Below are positions 10,322 through 22,884 of a stretch of 64,000 nt of DNA, one piece after another. A program made the translations under genes and the position numbers. Every line of letters starts with the position of its first letter. The first letter of the stretch is position 1. The notes below the pieces were generated by a model. The model had not been told where the DNA came from. It did not search any database and was given only the letters and a program-made list of their open reading frames with translations. The stretch is from Paratinospora sagittata. Its lineage: Eukaryota > Streptophyta > Magnoliopsida > Ranunculales > Menispermaceae. Where the stretch lies: the NCBI GenBank assembly GCA_035771175.1, contig CM069600.1, forward strand, positions 10,873,729 through 10,937,728, in the 5' to 3' direction.

Positions 10322-11725
10322 TGTCACACCCCGCCCGGACGCGCCTAAACCGGCGGTACACTCGCGGACGGGGCGCGCATTTGGAATAATAACAATGGTA
10401 ACAATAGAGTACGCAGCGGAAATATATAACATAGTACAGATCTAATTTCATTTAATTTAGAATATAATTTGTACATGAAATGGTCAAGGGAACATACTCC
10501 CCAAAATCCTCAATGAATAATACAAAGGGTACAAAATGTGGGCCCCATAAACCATGCCCCCAGTCCACCCTAATTTCCTGTGAAAGATTGGATGATAATG
10601 GAGTGAGCTTAACGCGCTCAGTGGGTAAATATTTCGTGAGTATAACAATTAATAAAACATACTTCAATATCAAATATCTTAAATACACATGTGAGCATCA
10701 TAATCAATCAATATGTATGTATGCATGACACCGTCTCGTAGTGGTTTGATGAACGTACACTGCCTGAGTTCACGTACAAATGTTCGTCCGGACGTTCTCC
10801 CATGGCGTAGCCAGGTTCTGTTGTACGTCCCTCCTCAGGAACGATGCTCTGGATTCACGTACTGATGTCCCTCCCCAGGCGTAGCCGGGTTCTCATGTAC
10901 GTCCCTCTCCAGAGAAATATACTGAATAACGAGCAATGTTCCTAACTATTCTATGAGTCATAAACCACATACGTCCCTAGGTGGTGATATGTATGATGCC
11001 AATGCATGAACTGGTCTGGTCTTTTCTCGACATTTAGACTGACTTTGACAACTTCTGGTGATCCTTATAAGAGTTGGTATCACAACGTGCGAGGTTAGGA
11101 CACTCAGCATTACTTGTATAAGCTGATAGCTTTCAATAAGGCCAACTAGATCAGTCCCCAGTTGAGAGGTGAGACACAAGGTCTGCTTAAATACCAATCG
11201 CCTAGAGCAGCCTGTTGCCTCCCGTTCACTATTTAAAGTTACTGAGGACAAGACCGAGTCTAGTTGAGCCAAATTGACCACAAATCCGACATTATAACAG
11301 TGTAATACATAAATTCCAAATATACAGGCATAAGTGCGACAGTATAAACATTATATGACATAATGCAGTGTAAATGAACAATAGACATAATAATAATTGA
11401 ATGTAAACTTTAATAAAAGTTATAAAATACGCAAACCTATGTTTCGTTCCCCACATTCAGATAAAAACTTCTTCTTTCAGATCTGACGCTTTCCTCCAGA
11501 CAAAACTTCATCGCACCGCACTGAGAGTCTCAAAAGACTAAAACTCAAAATGAGTGAGAAAGAGAAGGAAAATCACAAGGAGAGTGATTTTGGTGTGAGA
11601 AATGAGAAATGAGGAGGGTTCCTTATATAAAGAATTTTGGCGCCAGAACGTTCTGACATTCGCCTGAACGTTCGGGCGTTGCCCCTAAATTTTTTTTTTT
11701 GTGTGTGCAATCCTAAGGTATTACA
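10322..11725 (-). repeat. 3' LTR of element D
   Basis: On the reverse strand it starts TGTAATACC (at 11725) just after a purine tract, and ends GGGGTGTGACA (at 10322), a length of 1404 bp. The end nearest 10322 repeats at 44743. It contains short direct repeats (GGCGTAGCC and TACGTCCCTC, 10740-10920) and two GAACGTTC palindromes near its start (11645-11673). Confidence 0.88.
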
Positions 11726-11740
11726 CTCTACCCCCTTAAA
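11726..11740 (-). other. Polypurine tract of element D
   Basis: The reverse strand reads AAGGGGGTAGAG immediately before the LTR start at 11725. A TTTCGAGGGCGAAAT block precedes it, as in related elements. Confidence 0.7.
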
Positions 11741-11758
11741 GGGATTTCGCCCTCGAAA

Positions 11759-12256
11759 TCAATTCAAGTAGTTATGATGGTTATCTGCTTGAGATTCACT
11801 GCTGACGTCATCTTTTGCGAGTTCAGGGTAGTGCTTGTATGGTCCCTGAATAGCACTGTGGCCGGTGAAATCCTCATCTTCATAAAACCATGGAGAGCAA
11901 ATGGAATCGGACTCATCCTCTGAAGAATCCAACCTTTGCATAACATATGGTGGTGGAGGGCACTGGTTACATCGTTTGAGGGGAGGTAGGTTGAGCGGTG
12001 GAATACTTTTTTGTGCTGTTGCTCGAATCCGGCCGCCTGGCAATTTTGGTAGAAGGTCCTGCCAAGATGATGGCACGGGATTGTTACAAAAAAGCCATGC
12101 ACGCTCTGGCGATATGGATCGCTGTCTGTGTGGTGATGGAGTTGGTGATGCAAAGTAGTTGTGACTTGACTCTGTTTCTTGAGATGTAGCCACAGGTTGC
12201 CAAGGAGGCCACCGCGTGTGTGCATCACTATATCCATTGATATTATTTTCAGGCAT
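11759..12256 (-). CDS. Small ORF between pol and 3' LTR of element D, unknown function
   Basis: A 165-codon frame on the same strand as D's gag-pol starts about 100 bases after the pol stop and ends about 20 bases before the purine tract. The product is rich in Pro, Ser and acidic residues (SPTPSPHRQRSISPERAW, then SSEDESDS) with no recognised domain, membrane segment or catalytic motif. It is free of stops although gag-pol upstream has many, but an overlapping frame (11764-12237) is also open, so the openness may be compositional. It might be an accessory protein of the element, a captured host piece, or a non-coding leader read as a frame. Confidence 0.4.
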   Translation of the reverse strand: MPENNINGYSDAHTRWPPWQPVATSQETESSHNYFASPTPSPHRQRSISPERAWLFCNNPVPSSWQDLLPKLPGGRIRATAQKSIPPLNLPPLKRCNQCPPPPYVMQRLDSSEDESDSICSPWFYEDEDFTGHSAIQGPYKHYPELAKDDVSSESQADNHHNYLN

Positions 12257-12353
12257 CTGCGTAGTTATTCAAGTGAAACAATGTATTAAGATAGGTGTAA
12301 ACAAAGTTTCATCATTTTATTGATAAGTGAGAATAGTACAATATATCACATCA

Positions 12354-13116
12354 TCAGTTGGTACTAGAAAATAATTCAGGGTATTTCTGTTTAATTGTTG
12401 CTTCTAGTTCTCATGTTGCTTCCTCTATGCCGTGGTGATCGCAAAGCACTTTCACAAGTGGAATGCTACGTCGCCGTAGTTCTTGAGTTTTTCTATCTAA
12501 AATCTGTATCGCTCTCTCTTGATACTTATTTCCTTCCTCAACCCGAACCTCGACTAAAGGGATGATATGCGAAGGATCAGGACGATACTTGCGAAGCATA
12601 GATACGTGAAAAACGTCATGAACCTTAAGCATGGACGATGGAAGGAAAGACGATAAGCAAGTTTGCCAATACGTTCAATGATCTGAAATGGAAAAATGTA
12701 CCGCGGGGAGAGCTTTCCTTTGATCCCAAAGCGTTTGACACCTCTTGTGGGCTGAACTTTTAGAAAAACAAAGTCCCCCTTATCAAATTCTAGATGTTGT
12801 CTCCGCTTGTCAGCATAGCTCTTCTGTCGACTTTGTGTAACACGAAGTCGTTCCTTTACTAGTGTGATCTTCTCAGAAGTCTCTTGAACTAGTTCAGGGC
12901 CTAAATGTTGTATGCAAACTCAGCTAAATGTAAATATTTTGCCCATCCGTCATTAAAGTCCAAAATGCAGCATCGTAACATGTCTTCTAAGATTTGGATA
13001 AGCCGCTCTGACTGCCCATCAGTCTGAGGGTGGAAGGTTGTGCTCATAGTGATCTAAGAACCCATTCTACTCTGGAAGCTTTTCCAAAAGTTTGATGTGA
13101 ATCGAGGGTCTCGATC
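12354..13116 (-). pseudogene. pol: Element D pol, 3' part: integrase core end and chromodomain
   Basis: It continues the integrase broken at 31661 by element B. It starts with the second half of SDRDPRF, then [12 protein letters not shown], which holds the catalytic Glu, and a truncated stretch near 12900 where part of the core is missing. [13 protein letters not shown] and the chromodomain-like end (ILDRKTQELRR) follow. One conserved Trp codon in the chromodomain has become TGA (12411-12413). The normal stop lies near 12354. The product is inactive. Confidence 0.85.
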
Positions 13117-15269
13117 TGTCATGACGCCCCTGACGTAGGCTGACGTCATGACCGGCACAGCGTACTATACACTGTACATACCCATATACAGTATATAATA
13201 CACTGTCAGCCTTCATTTAGTCTCACAATCAATCCCAAAATTTACAGTAATTTTTTTTTTCTAATATACCACAAATCACATCCAATATAGATCTCTATAA
13301 TCATTCCCTTCCTTCACACATCACATTTTCATTTCATCTTCCAATATATATATGCCCACACATCCCATCTAGATGATAATACATATATATATATATATAA
13401 TGTGTGATAAGTATACATATCAAAATAACAAAAATATAATCTATTTCCTCCAAACATACATACACATACCAGACAAGTTCCTTTTCCCTTCGAGTCAATA
13501 CCTGAAATATTGGAGGAAATAGGGTGAGCAAACAACAGCTCAGTGAATATAGTTCTTGAGATGACATTTATATACATTTCGAGAAATATGACATTTAAAA
13601 TCATTTCAAACACTTATTCAACACATGCATCATTCAACGAATATATTGTACATGTCAACAACATAAATTGCATGATTTTCAATAACGCAATGCACAATCT
13701 CCCTCCTCCGCAAGGCAAGAGAGCGGGTCTAACCCTTATATGGTCGTTACAAGATAACCACAACCTCTCATTACCCAATTCACAGTCATTTCAAGGATCC
13801 CAACCCTTGTTAGGACAGACCTACTGACAATGAGGACTCGCAAAACCTCATCTGGGTCTAATTCCTAACGAAATGACAATGAGGATTCGCAAAACCTCAT
13901 CATTACAAACTCCAATTGCTAAAATCAGTTTGCATGATCCATAAAACACAATGCATTATATATACATATCACATGCATACAATCAAACATTTTATATGCG
14001 TACAATGTCATACAAGAACCAAATCAAGCAAACTATACTCACAGTGGTTACACGTGTTTTCTAAGCCAACCTCTAAAATCAAGTAACAATAAAGGTTATT
14101 GCTTCCTCAAAAGCGTTTATCCATGCCCTTAAGCCTCAATTTAAACACTGAAATTACCCATAGAGTATCATGAGAATCATCATTTACCATATCAGTAGCT
14201 ACTAAAATATCAAATCACTATTTACAGTACTATTCACTTTTTACTATTCACTATTCACTATTCACTATGACTATTCATCCGAAAGATGTAAATTGTATTA
14301 AAATTGTCAAATGGTCTCCAAAAATCATGAAATTGAATCTAACCACATATTCGGGGTCCCGACAGTCCAGGGAACGTTTTTCTATATTTCTAGCGGATTT
14401 TCATTCACGTTGGGTTAAAACCCCAATTTTTAAAAACGTCGTAAAACGACTCCTATAGCCAAAATTAGTTCGCTAGAATCGTTACATCTAGCTTAGATAG
14501 TAATTTTACGAAGAAAGAGAGTGAAAATCACTTACCACAGGTTCGAATTTTGCGTTCTCCCTCCGTTTCCCTTTCTTTCTTCCTTATGTCCTTTCCTTTC
14601 TCTCGTTCTGCGCTTCTTCTTCTCCTTCTCTTTCTTTTGCAACTCCTTTCATCTCTCTTCTTTTCTTTTTACACATTTTTTTATTCTTTCTTTGACAACT
14701 CCTTTCATTTTTTTTATTCTTTCTTTTGCAACTCCTTTCATCTCTCTTCTTTTCTTTTTTTTTACACATTTTTTTATTCTCTTTTCTTTTTTTATGTTAA
14801 CGTATGAGAGATTGAGATGAGAAAGGAAGAAGTAATTATTTTATATCAAAATGATCCCATACCCCTCATGCTCATTAATTAACCAACTCACCCCCTAAAT
14901 TAATCCCTTTAATTCATTAAATCATGTACCATCAACTCAATGCACTTATTTCACATGTATTCATCATACTTTGCATTAAGCCATTAAATCATACTCCAAT
15001 CCACATATTTAATTAACCAACCCCATAAATTAATCAATTTAATTCAACTCCAATTTTGAACTTGTAAGCACCCATATAGGATGATCCCATATCATCTTTA
15101 TTTCATAATTTTATTTACTAATCATACACGCGTTTATTTGGTTCATACGTATAAAATACGTGTATTATCAAGCGTATATTTAGTTTTTACGTATAAAATA
15201 CGTGTATTATACATCTTGATATACGTGTACTTCAACGTATGTATTTCATTAAATTTACGGGGTGTTACA
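13117..15269 (-). repeat. 3' LTR of element B
   Basis: On the reverse strand it starts TGTAACACCCCG at 15269 and ends CGTCATGACA at 13117, 2153 bp. It carries a pyrimidine-rich block on the + strand (14540-14790) that makes low-complexity open frames, and a TGACGTCA palindrome at 13141-13148. It closely matches 29574-31660, apart from the last stretch, which that copy lacks. Confidence 0.9.
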
Positions 15270-15706
15270 ATCTCCCCAACTTAAGGAATTTCGTCCTCAA
15301 AATTTAGAAAGGACGATTCCTCACGTGATACTCAATCCCAGAAAACTGCTTCCGCCTTTTATATTCCGCTTCCATGTTTGCTCTTCTTGATACGTAGTAT
15401 CCTCCCCAATTTAGAGTTGAGTTATATCCATACAATATATGGAATCTGTCCTCAACATCAATATATAGACACTCTTCCGAACACTTATCAACTGTGACAA
15501 TAGAGCAAATCGGTAAGCCAATGGACCTAGCCTCTCAAAGATCTCTAATGGTCCAACAAATGCGAGCTTTCTTTTCATTCCAAATCTCATTTGGCCTTTC
15601 TGTGGTAAGACCCTTAGCAAAACTGAGTCAACCACAATAGAGTTCAAGGCCTATATACCAACCCTGTGCTTTAATAATATCTTCTGGCACCAATAACAAT
15701 TACTCC
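15270..15706 (-). pseudogene. pol: Element B pol end (pre-chromodomain region), decayed
   Basis: The purine tract region lies at 15270-15300. A 78-codon frame (15411-15647) holds the conserved LLRVLPQKGQMRFGMKRKLA and GPLEIFERLGPLAYR region that sits between integrase core and chromodomain. The rest is frame-broken. The element is interrupted at 15706 by element C and resumes at 25670. Confidence 0.8.
15702..15706. other. Target-site duplication ACTCC of element C, left copy
   Basis: ACTCC directly precedes the TGTGACG terminus. The same five bases follow the other terminus at 25670-25674. Confidence 0.9.
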
Positions 15707-18491
15707 TGTGACGCCCCGAAAATTATTTCATCTAGCCCATAACCCAATTGTATTTTGCCCAAACTCTATGTGTTGCCTTGATATGTTTGGTGTTTGTTTG
15801 ATGATTGTTTAATGTTTGTATAGTTAATGCTTGATAATGTATATAAATATATGTATCATAAATTGTATATGAGTCATGTTAAATTAAAGTTTAATGCATA
15901 TGTTATTATTTATGCATGGGCTCATTAAACCATGAATTGATATGGGTTAGGATTGATGGAATAAAAGGATAAATGAAATTGAAGATTTGGTGTATTAAAT
16001 GGATTGGACATTTAAAATACATGTGGTTGGTATGGGTAGTATGAGACCAACACATGTGAAGGTTGGTGCATGAAAGTGGACAAGTGTCCAATGCCCACTT
16101 GTCTTCTTCAAGGAAGTACTAGAATGAGTGGAGGGAACCAAGGAGAGGAAAACAAGGAGAGAATCAAGGAGAGAATCAAGGAGGGAATCAAGGAAGTGCT
16201 AGAAAGAGGTGAGTGGAGAGAAAAGAAAGAAGAAGAGAAAGAAAAGAAGAGAAAGGAAAGAAGAAGAGAAAGAAGGAGAGAGTTGCAGGAGTAAGAACCC
16301 TGCGAGATTTTCATCAAAGAAGTGGATCTTTGGAATTTACGGTCAGATTGAGCTCAAATTTTGTCAGCACGTTCGTAGCTTATGGTTCTTCATTCTGGTC
16401 GGTGGAGATCTTGATCAGAGGTTTCTTCTGAGAGATCTAACCTCTCAAACAAAGCTGGCCGGAAAGTCTGGATTTCTCGCACTGTTTTGCTAAAACTTGT
16501 AGATCTCCTCAACGTACCGTTGGATGGATATCAAATTTGAGTATGTAGTTTACAACAGATATTTCTGTATTCTGAACGGTGGAAATATTTATACGTTAAT
16601 TATTTTGTGTGATATAGCCATCTGAGTTTGGGTATTTGCAGCAGGAAAGGAGAAACTGTCTGATTAGACACTTGCTCATCAAAGATACATATCTTTTCGG
16701 TCCACCGTTGGATTGGGCTGATATTTGGACAGAAGGTTTGTTTCTTCACATACTTCAATCTGTACGGTTGATTTTGTGATTACATATTTCTGTTGGTAGA
16801 TTGATACATCTGAACAGAATAATACATGTGAAGAATTGGTAGGGTTGTTTGTATTAGACCTACATTTAGAATATGAACTTAGACCTTTCCAAATAGCTTG
16901 CATGTCAACTATGTTGACCTAGTTGCCATTGTAGATGAACCCATGATGCAAAATCAGTGATATACATGGCTGAACATGGCGACCTAGTGTAAATCGACAA
17001 TATGGCCTAAGTATGGAAAATTTCATATTTTAGGGCTTTTGATGCTTTTGGCTTAGAATCATTGAATTGATGCAACTTATGTTTAATTAAGCATGATTAG
17101 GGTTGATTATGCTACTGATTTGGTGGTTGTGACCATATCATGGGTTAGGCCTACTTGTGATCAAGTGACCCAAATTTGGACATGTTTATGCCTAAGGAAT
17201 TGAAAATCAGTATTTTTGATTAATAGAATGGTTTATGAATGAGAACTATGCATTAGAGGCCTAAGTCATGTGATTTGAGTTGAATGATGGGATTAAATGG
17301 GATTTAGGCCTATTAATTATATGTGGGCTGATTTAGGGTTGATTTGTAATGTCTATGTAATTGAGCATAGAAATTGATGTATGGTAGGATATTGATGTAT
17401 GTTTCAGGATCTTGATTGGGTTGATTCGGTTTGGTGGTCGTGTGTGATTAAATACTCTCGCGAGGCTTGGTTGTGAGTAGGCTTCACTTATGATTATATC
17501 ATTTATGTCATCATATCACTTATATATATTGTATGTTGAAAGCATGAATGTGTTCTAATGTTTGAATGATGCATTGATTTGAGAAAACCTTATGACTTTG
17601 GTTGGGCCCATCTATCTGGCTAATAGGGGGACTTGACCTTGTCATAGGAGGGTTTTAAGAAGGAAATGATTGGGATCAACGGCACGGTGAAATAGACGTG
17701 GACTAGTAACCCAAGTAAACATGATTGGGATCAACGGCACGGTGAAATAGACGTGGACTAGTAACCCAAGGCATGTGGAATGTGGATCCAAATTGATAAA
17801 CTTTTACTTGCATCGAACTTATTATAAATGCTTGATATCTATATGTTATGAGCTTTTAATCATGCTACACATTGACATGCATACATGGTTTTTATTGATG
17901 AGTATTGATAGCATATTTGAATTCTATTCACTGGGCATCGTTGGCTCACCCTCATTTTCCTCTTTCAGGTCCTTCTGTCCCGAATAAGGGCAAGGGAGTA
18001 GTCATATCTTGAGGGTCTTGCCTGCGAGAGAATCCAAGTCCTCTATGTGAGTTGAGAGGCATTTTGATTGAATTGTGTTTTATATTATGAAGTATTATAT
18101 TTTGGATTATGTAATTATAATACTTACCACATTTTAGTATGGGTGAGTTGGGACTTGCTAGATAGACCATGTGGGCACATGACGTTTTTTTTTTATTTGT
18201 ACCCACAATTTTGGACTTTATGTGTATGTCAATTTTTAATGGACTGTAGGAATTATGATTTTATTTATGGTTCATTTTTATGGATTATCTCGTCTTTGAT
18301 GATTAATACAGTGGGTAGTTTTGTTTAGTACCTTTTGATATTATGTCGTTGTTTGAGATAAGGCTCGTAGGGTCTCAACCACCTCACGGGAGTTGAGGAG
18401 TGGTCGGAGATGCCTACGCCGGGCGTCCCGCCCCGGCATTCCGCATGCCATTCCCTGTGGGGTTGGTGGTCCGGGGCGCGGGGTCGCCACA
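15707..18491 (+). repeat. 5' LTR of element C
   Basis: It begins TGTGACGCCCCG and ends GGTCGCCACA. It contains a GA-rich block (16140-16295) that makes Lys/Glu-rich open frames of no evident meaning, a 55-bp tandem duplication (17668-17771) and a GC-rich stretch near its end (18415-18480). Confidence 0.95.
17668..17771 (+). repeat. 55-bp tandem duplication in the element C LTR
   Basis: Two copies begin GATTGGGATCAACGG at 17668 and 17723 and both contain GACTAGTAACCCAAG. The 3' LTR has the same pair. In element E the family has one such unit, and both of its plus-strand LTR segments break here. Confidence 0.85.
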
Positions 18492-18493
18492 GT

Positions 18494-18504
18494 TGGTATC
18501 AGAG
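18494..18504 (+). other. Primer binding site of element C
   Basis: TGGTATCAGAG, two bases after the LTR, is complementary to the 3' end of initiator tRNA-Met, the usual minus-strand primer of plant LTR elements. Confidence 0.9.
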
Positions 18505-18646
18505 ACTGATTTTACTAGGTTTGGTCTATGTATTGGACTTAGATGACTTTGACCTAGGAATTTGGTGAGAGATTTAGGTGATTAAAAAGCTTAAAGGAAT
18601 TAACTTAAAAGCCTTACTATCATATTTTCTGTGTGTATTATATGAT

Positions 18647-19259
18647 ATGGGTAGTTATAAGGCGGGCACTAGTGGGGCTGAGGCTAGTGGAGCTGCAGGG
18701 GCAGCAGGACCTCAAATGGTTGTACCTCAGCCTATGCCTACACCTGCTCCTATTGTTGTGGAGAACCCCACTAATAGGCAGATCAAACTGCTAGAGAAGT
18801 TCATGAAACTAAAGGCTAAGGAATTCACTGGTGGAGTTGACTTAAAAAAGGCCGAAGATTGGCTGAAGAATGTCGAGAAGATCAGTCGCTCTTTAGAGCT
18901 TGATGAGGAGTCTCAGGTCCTATGTGCTGCTCACACACTAGAGAGTGATGCAGAGGACTGGTGGCTTTCAGTGTTGGTATGTCTACACGGGCAGCTCCAG
19001 GTGAACAGACTTCACAAGCAAAGTCTGGGGGGCAGTTCCAGACTCCGTGGAAGAAGGGAAGATGGGAAAGGAAGAGAAAGTTTTATGGAGGAGCACAGTC
19101 CGAGGGTACTCAGAGTAAGACATCCCAGGTTCAGACTGGTATGATGGCCTCACCAGTGGTTTCCTCTCCTGTCCCGATTCCTATTCAGGCACCGAGTGCA
19201 CCGAGACCCCATTCTCACAGACTGCTGGCCGAGGCAGAGGTAGAGGCCGAGGAAGTTAT
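18647..19259 (+). pseudogene. gag: Element C gag, internally deleted and frameshifted
   Basis: The likely start is MGSYKAGTSG at 18647. The N-terminal part (through KLKAKEFTGGVD and AEDWLKNVEKI) is the beginning of the capsid-like domain. Just after DAEDWW (about 18963) the frame changes and most of the domain is missing. The next segment (frame of 18961-19263, QFQTPWKKGRWERK) is the basic linker, and the nucleocapsid part continues in a third frame that runs into the pol frame. About 200 residues remain where related gag proteins have roughly twice that. It cannot form a normal particle protein. Confidence 0.85.
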
Positions 19260-22200
19260 GTGACGACATCTCAGACTGGGTCATTTGCGCCCAGGGCTCC
19301 ATTCTTATGTTTTCATTGTGGGCAGGCTGGGCATAGGAAGCTCGAGTGTCCGAATTTTCAGAGAGCTCAGGGATTTGTGCAGCAGTCCAGTGCCAGAGAG
19401 ACAGCGAAGGCAGCTACTGAGCCAGACCCGACAGCATCCAGGACTTTGGTGGAAGGTACTATTATTATTTGTGGTACTTCTATGCATGTATTATTTGATG
19501 CTGGTTCTACATTATCATTCATATCTGGACGTATGGTAGATAGTTTGCATTTGACTCCCATTAGGGCTAGTACATGGTTAGTGGTGAGTACTGTAGCTGG
19601 GGAAAGGATCTACCCGAACATGATCTGTAGCCAGTGTGTGGTTCAGATTGGTGATGTTGAGATGCCTATTGACTTTCGAGTCCTAGAGTTTTTAGAGTTT
19701 GATGCAATTCTAGGAATGGATTGGCTCACGGCATATCATGCAGTTGTCGACTGTTTCGCAAAGAGAATCATTTTTCAAATCCCCGGACACCCGGTGTTTA
19801 CACTACAGGGTAAAGCTTCAGACCAGACAGTCACGAGGGGTAGATTTGTGACTGATGGAGATAGGGAGATTTTGGTTGGGTTAGTGCCTGAAGAGGAAGA
19901 GACTAGTGAGGTGATACTTGAGGATATTGCCATTGTTAGGGACTTTCCAGATGTGTTCCCTGCAGATCTTCCAGGATTACCACCGAAGCGAGAGATCGAT
20001 TTCATTATTGAACTAGTCCCTGGCACGAAGCCTATCTCCATGGCACCATATAGAATGGCGCCAGCCGAGTTGAAAGAGTTACAAAAACAGCTCGAGGAGT
20101 TATTGGCTAAGGGCTTTATTTGCCCGAGCGTGTCACCCTGGGGAGCTCCAGTTCTTTTTGTGAAAAAGAAAGATGGGAGCTTGCGGTTATGCATCGACTA
20201 TCGCCAATTGAACAGGGTGACCATCAAGAACAAATATCCTCTCCCAAGGATTGATGACTTGTTTGATCAGTTGAGGGGAGCGAAGTATTTTTCGAAGATT
20301 GATTTGCGCTCCGGGTATCATCAGCTGAGGATCAGGGAGGAAGATGTGCCTAAGACAGCATTCAGAACCCGCTATGGACATTATGAGTTCCTTGTGATGC
20401 CATTTGGTGTGACTAATGCACCGACGATGTTCATGGACATGATGCAGAGGGTCTTTAGGCAGTATCTGGATAAGTTTGTCATCGTCTTCATTGATGACAT
20501 ATTGGTGTATTCCAAGACTCGAGCTGAGCATGAGGAACACCTTAGAGTGACTTTGCAAACCCTGAGAGAGCATAGGCTATATGCAAAGCTGAGCAAGTGC
20601 GAATTTTGGATCACCGAAGTGAAGTTCTTAGGTCATGTGGTGAGTTCTGAGGGGATTTCAGTTGATCCGTCTAAGGTTGAAGCCATTATCAGTTGGCCTA
20701 GGCCTACCACAGTGACCGAGATCAGAAGCTTTCTTGGGTTAGCTGGTTACTATAGGAGATTCGTTCAGGGATTCTCCAAGATAGCTACGCCTATGACTAG
20801 GCTCACCCAGAAAGATGTGTCATTTGCATGGACCGAGGAGTGTGAGAATGCCTTTTTAGAGCTGAAGAAAAGATTGACATCTACGCCAGTGTTGATTTTG
20901 CCAGAGCCTGATCAGGAGTTGGTTATCTATACTGATGCCTCTCGCATCGGCTTAGGTTGCGTGTTGATGCAGAAGGATAGGGTCATTGCTTATGCATCGA
21001 GGCAGTTGAAGGTGCATGAAAAGAACTACCCTGTTCATGACTTAGAACTGGCCGCAGTGGTTTTTGCTTTGAAGATTTGGAGGCATTATCTCTATGGTGA
21101 GAGATTCACTCTGTATTCTGACCATAAGAGCCTCAAGTACTTGTTCTCTCAGAAGGAATTGAACATGAGGTAGAGAAGGTGGTTGGAGCTCCTCAAAGAC
21201 TATGATTTTACATTGGAATACCACCCAGGTAAAGCCAATGTAGTGGCTGATGCGTTGAGCAGGAAGCGGGTAGAGACAGTTATGGTAGCACGCCAGATGT
21301 CTCATGAGTGGAGACTACTTGAGGCGGCTACGGTTATGAGTGTATGTGCTACTCCTTCAGATCAGATTGTGATATGTGCTCAAATGAGAGCTCAGCCTAC
21401 ACAAGTCCAGGAGGTAATTGACCAACAGAGACTTGACGTTGATTATGGGATATACAAGTCTTGGGCTAAGAGCAGTGATTTTACTGATTGGCACTTGTCA
21501 TCTGATGGTGCCTTGAGATTTAGGGGACGTTTATGGGTTCCCACAGATCCACGACTTAGACAGAGTGTTCTCCAAGAGGCTCACAGATCTCATTATGCTA
21601 TTCATCCTGGCGGAACCAAGATGTATCATGATATGAAAAGAATGTATTGGTGGCCCGACATGAAGAGAGAAATAGCTCAGTTCATTCAGAGGTGTGAGAT
21701 CTGTCAAAGAGTCAAAGCTGAGCATCAGAGGCCTGGAGGGCAGATGCAACCGCTTGCCATTCCTGAGTGGAAATGGGAGCATGTCACTATGGATTTTGTT
21801 GTGGGATTACCCAACACCCCGAGGAGACATAATGCTGTTTGGGTTATTATTGATCGCTTGACCAAGTCTGCTCACTTTCTACCGGTGAATACTAGGGATT
21901 CTATGGACAAGCTGAGCAGACTCTATATGCGGGAGATAGTCAGATTACATGGAGTGCCTGTTTCGATTGTGTCAGATAGGGATCCGAGGTTTACATCGGT
22001 ATTCTGGCAGGGGTTGCAGAGGCAGCTAGGCACTAGACTAGATCTCAGTACCGCTTTTCACCCCCAGACGGATGGCCAGTCTGAGAGGTTGATATCGATT
22101 TTAGAGGATATGCTTCGAGCTTGTGTCCTTGAGTCCAGTGGTAACTGGGAGGAGTACATACATTTGTGTGAGTTCGCGTACAACAATAGCTATCAGTCCA

Positions 22201-22841
22201 GTATTGGCATGGCTCCTTTTGAGGCATTGTATGGTCGACCCTGTAGATCTCCGATCTGTTGGACGGAGGTAGGGGATGTTGCGATGATGGGACCAGAGTT
22301 TGTACAAGAACACACAGAGAATATTAAGAGGATCAAGCATAATATGAAAGTAGCCCAAGACAGGCAGAAGAGTTACACTGATGCCAAGCGGAAGACCGTA
22401 GAGTTCGAGGTGGGTGACCAAGTTTTATTGAAGGTCTCACCTCAGAAGGGCCAAACTAGATTTGGGATAAAAGGCAAGCTCGCTCCGAGATTTATTGGGC
22501 CGTTCGAGGTTTTAGAACGAATTGGCCCCGTCGCTTACCGATTAGCCTTGCCACCTCAGTTAGCAGCAGTCCACAATGTCTTTCACGTGTCAATGCTGAG
22601 AGTATACAAGAGTGATTTTGATCACGTCTTGGACTGGAGGATCATTGAACTGAGGCAGGATGAGACTTATGATGAGGAACCTATTCAGATACTTGACCGG
22701 AAGGTCCAGAGGTTACGTAACCGTGAGATTCCGATGGTTAAGGTGAGATGGCAGTTCCATGGCGAGGAACAGGTTACTTGGGAGCGTGAGGACTACATGA
22801 TGGAGCACTTTGCCGAGTTCATGGGCTTAGGTAATTCTTAA
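19206..22841 (+). pseudogene. pol: Element C pol: nucleocapsid knuckle, protease, RT, RNase H, integrase, chromodomain; one amber stop
   Basis: One reading frame runs from the Gly-Arg-rich linker to the stop at 22839-22841, broken only by TAG at 21171-21173. The zinc knuckle [14 protein letters not shown] lies near 19310-19350. The protease has [10 protein letters not shown], with Ala where Ser or Thr is usual next to the catalytic Asp. RT has FIDD near 20490 and RNase H has IYTDAS near 20930. The TAG replaces the Gln of the conserved LNxRQRRW motif that follows RNase H (element A has CAG there). Integrase has the zinc-binding part (CEICQRVK), DFVVGLP, SDRDPRF, DGQSERL and then the chromodomain-like end. 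A single C-to-T change explains the stop. Confidence 0.9.
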
Positions 22842-22872
22842 CCTTAAAACTTCGAGGACGAAGTTCATTCTA

Positions 22873-22884
22873 AGGTGGGTGTGA
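22873..22884 (+). other. Polypurine tract of element C
   Basis: AAGGTGGGTGTGA directly precedes the 3' LTR start TGTGACG. The same block is found at 40479-40490 in element E. Confidence 0.75.

Noticed and set aside
14521..14820. Phe/Leu/Ser-rich and Lys/Glu-rich open frames in the B LTR (also 30904-31206)
   Set aside because: They come from a pyrimidine-rich low-complexity block of the LTR, are open on several frames, and differ between the two LTR copies.
16070..16493. Lys/Glu-rich open frames in the C LTR (also 23248-23671)
   Set aside because: A GA-rich block gives open frames on both strands. The position within an LTR and the lack of any domain argue against a protein.
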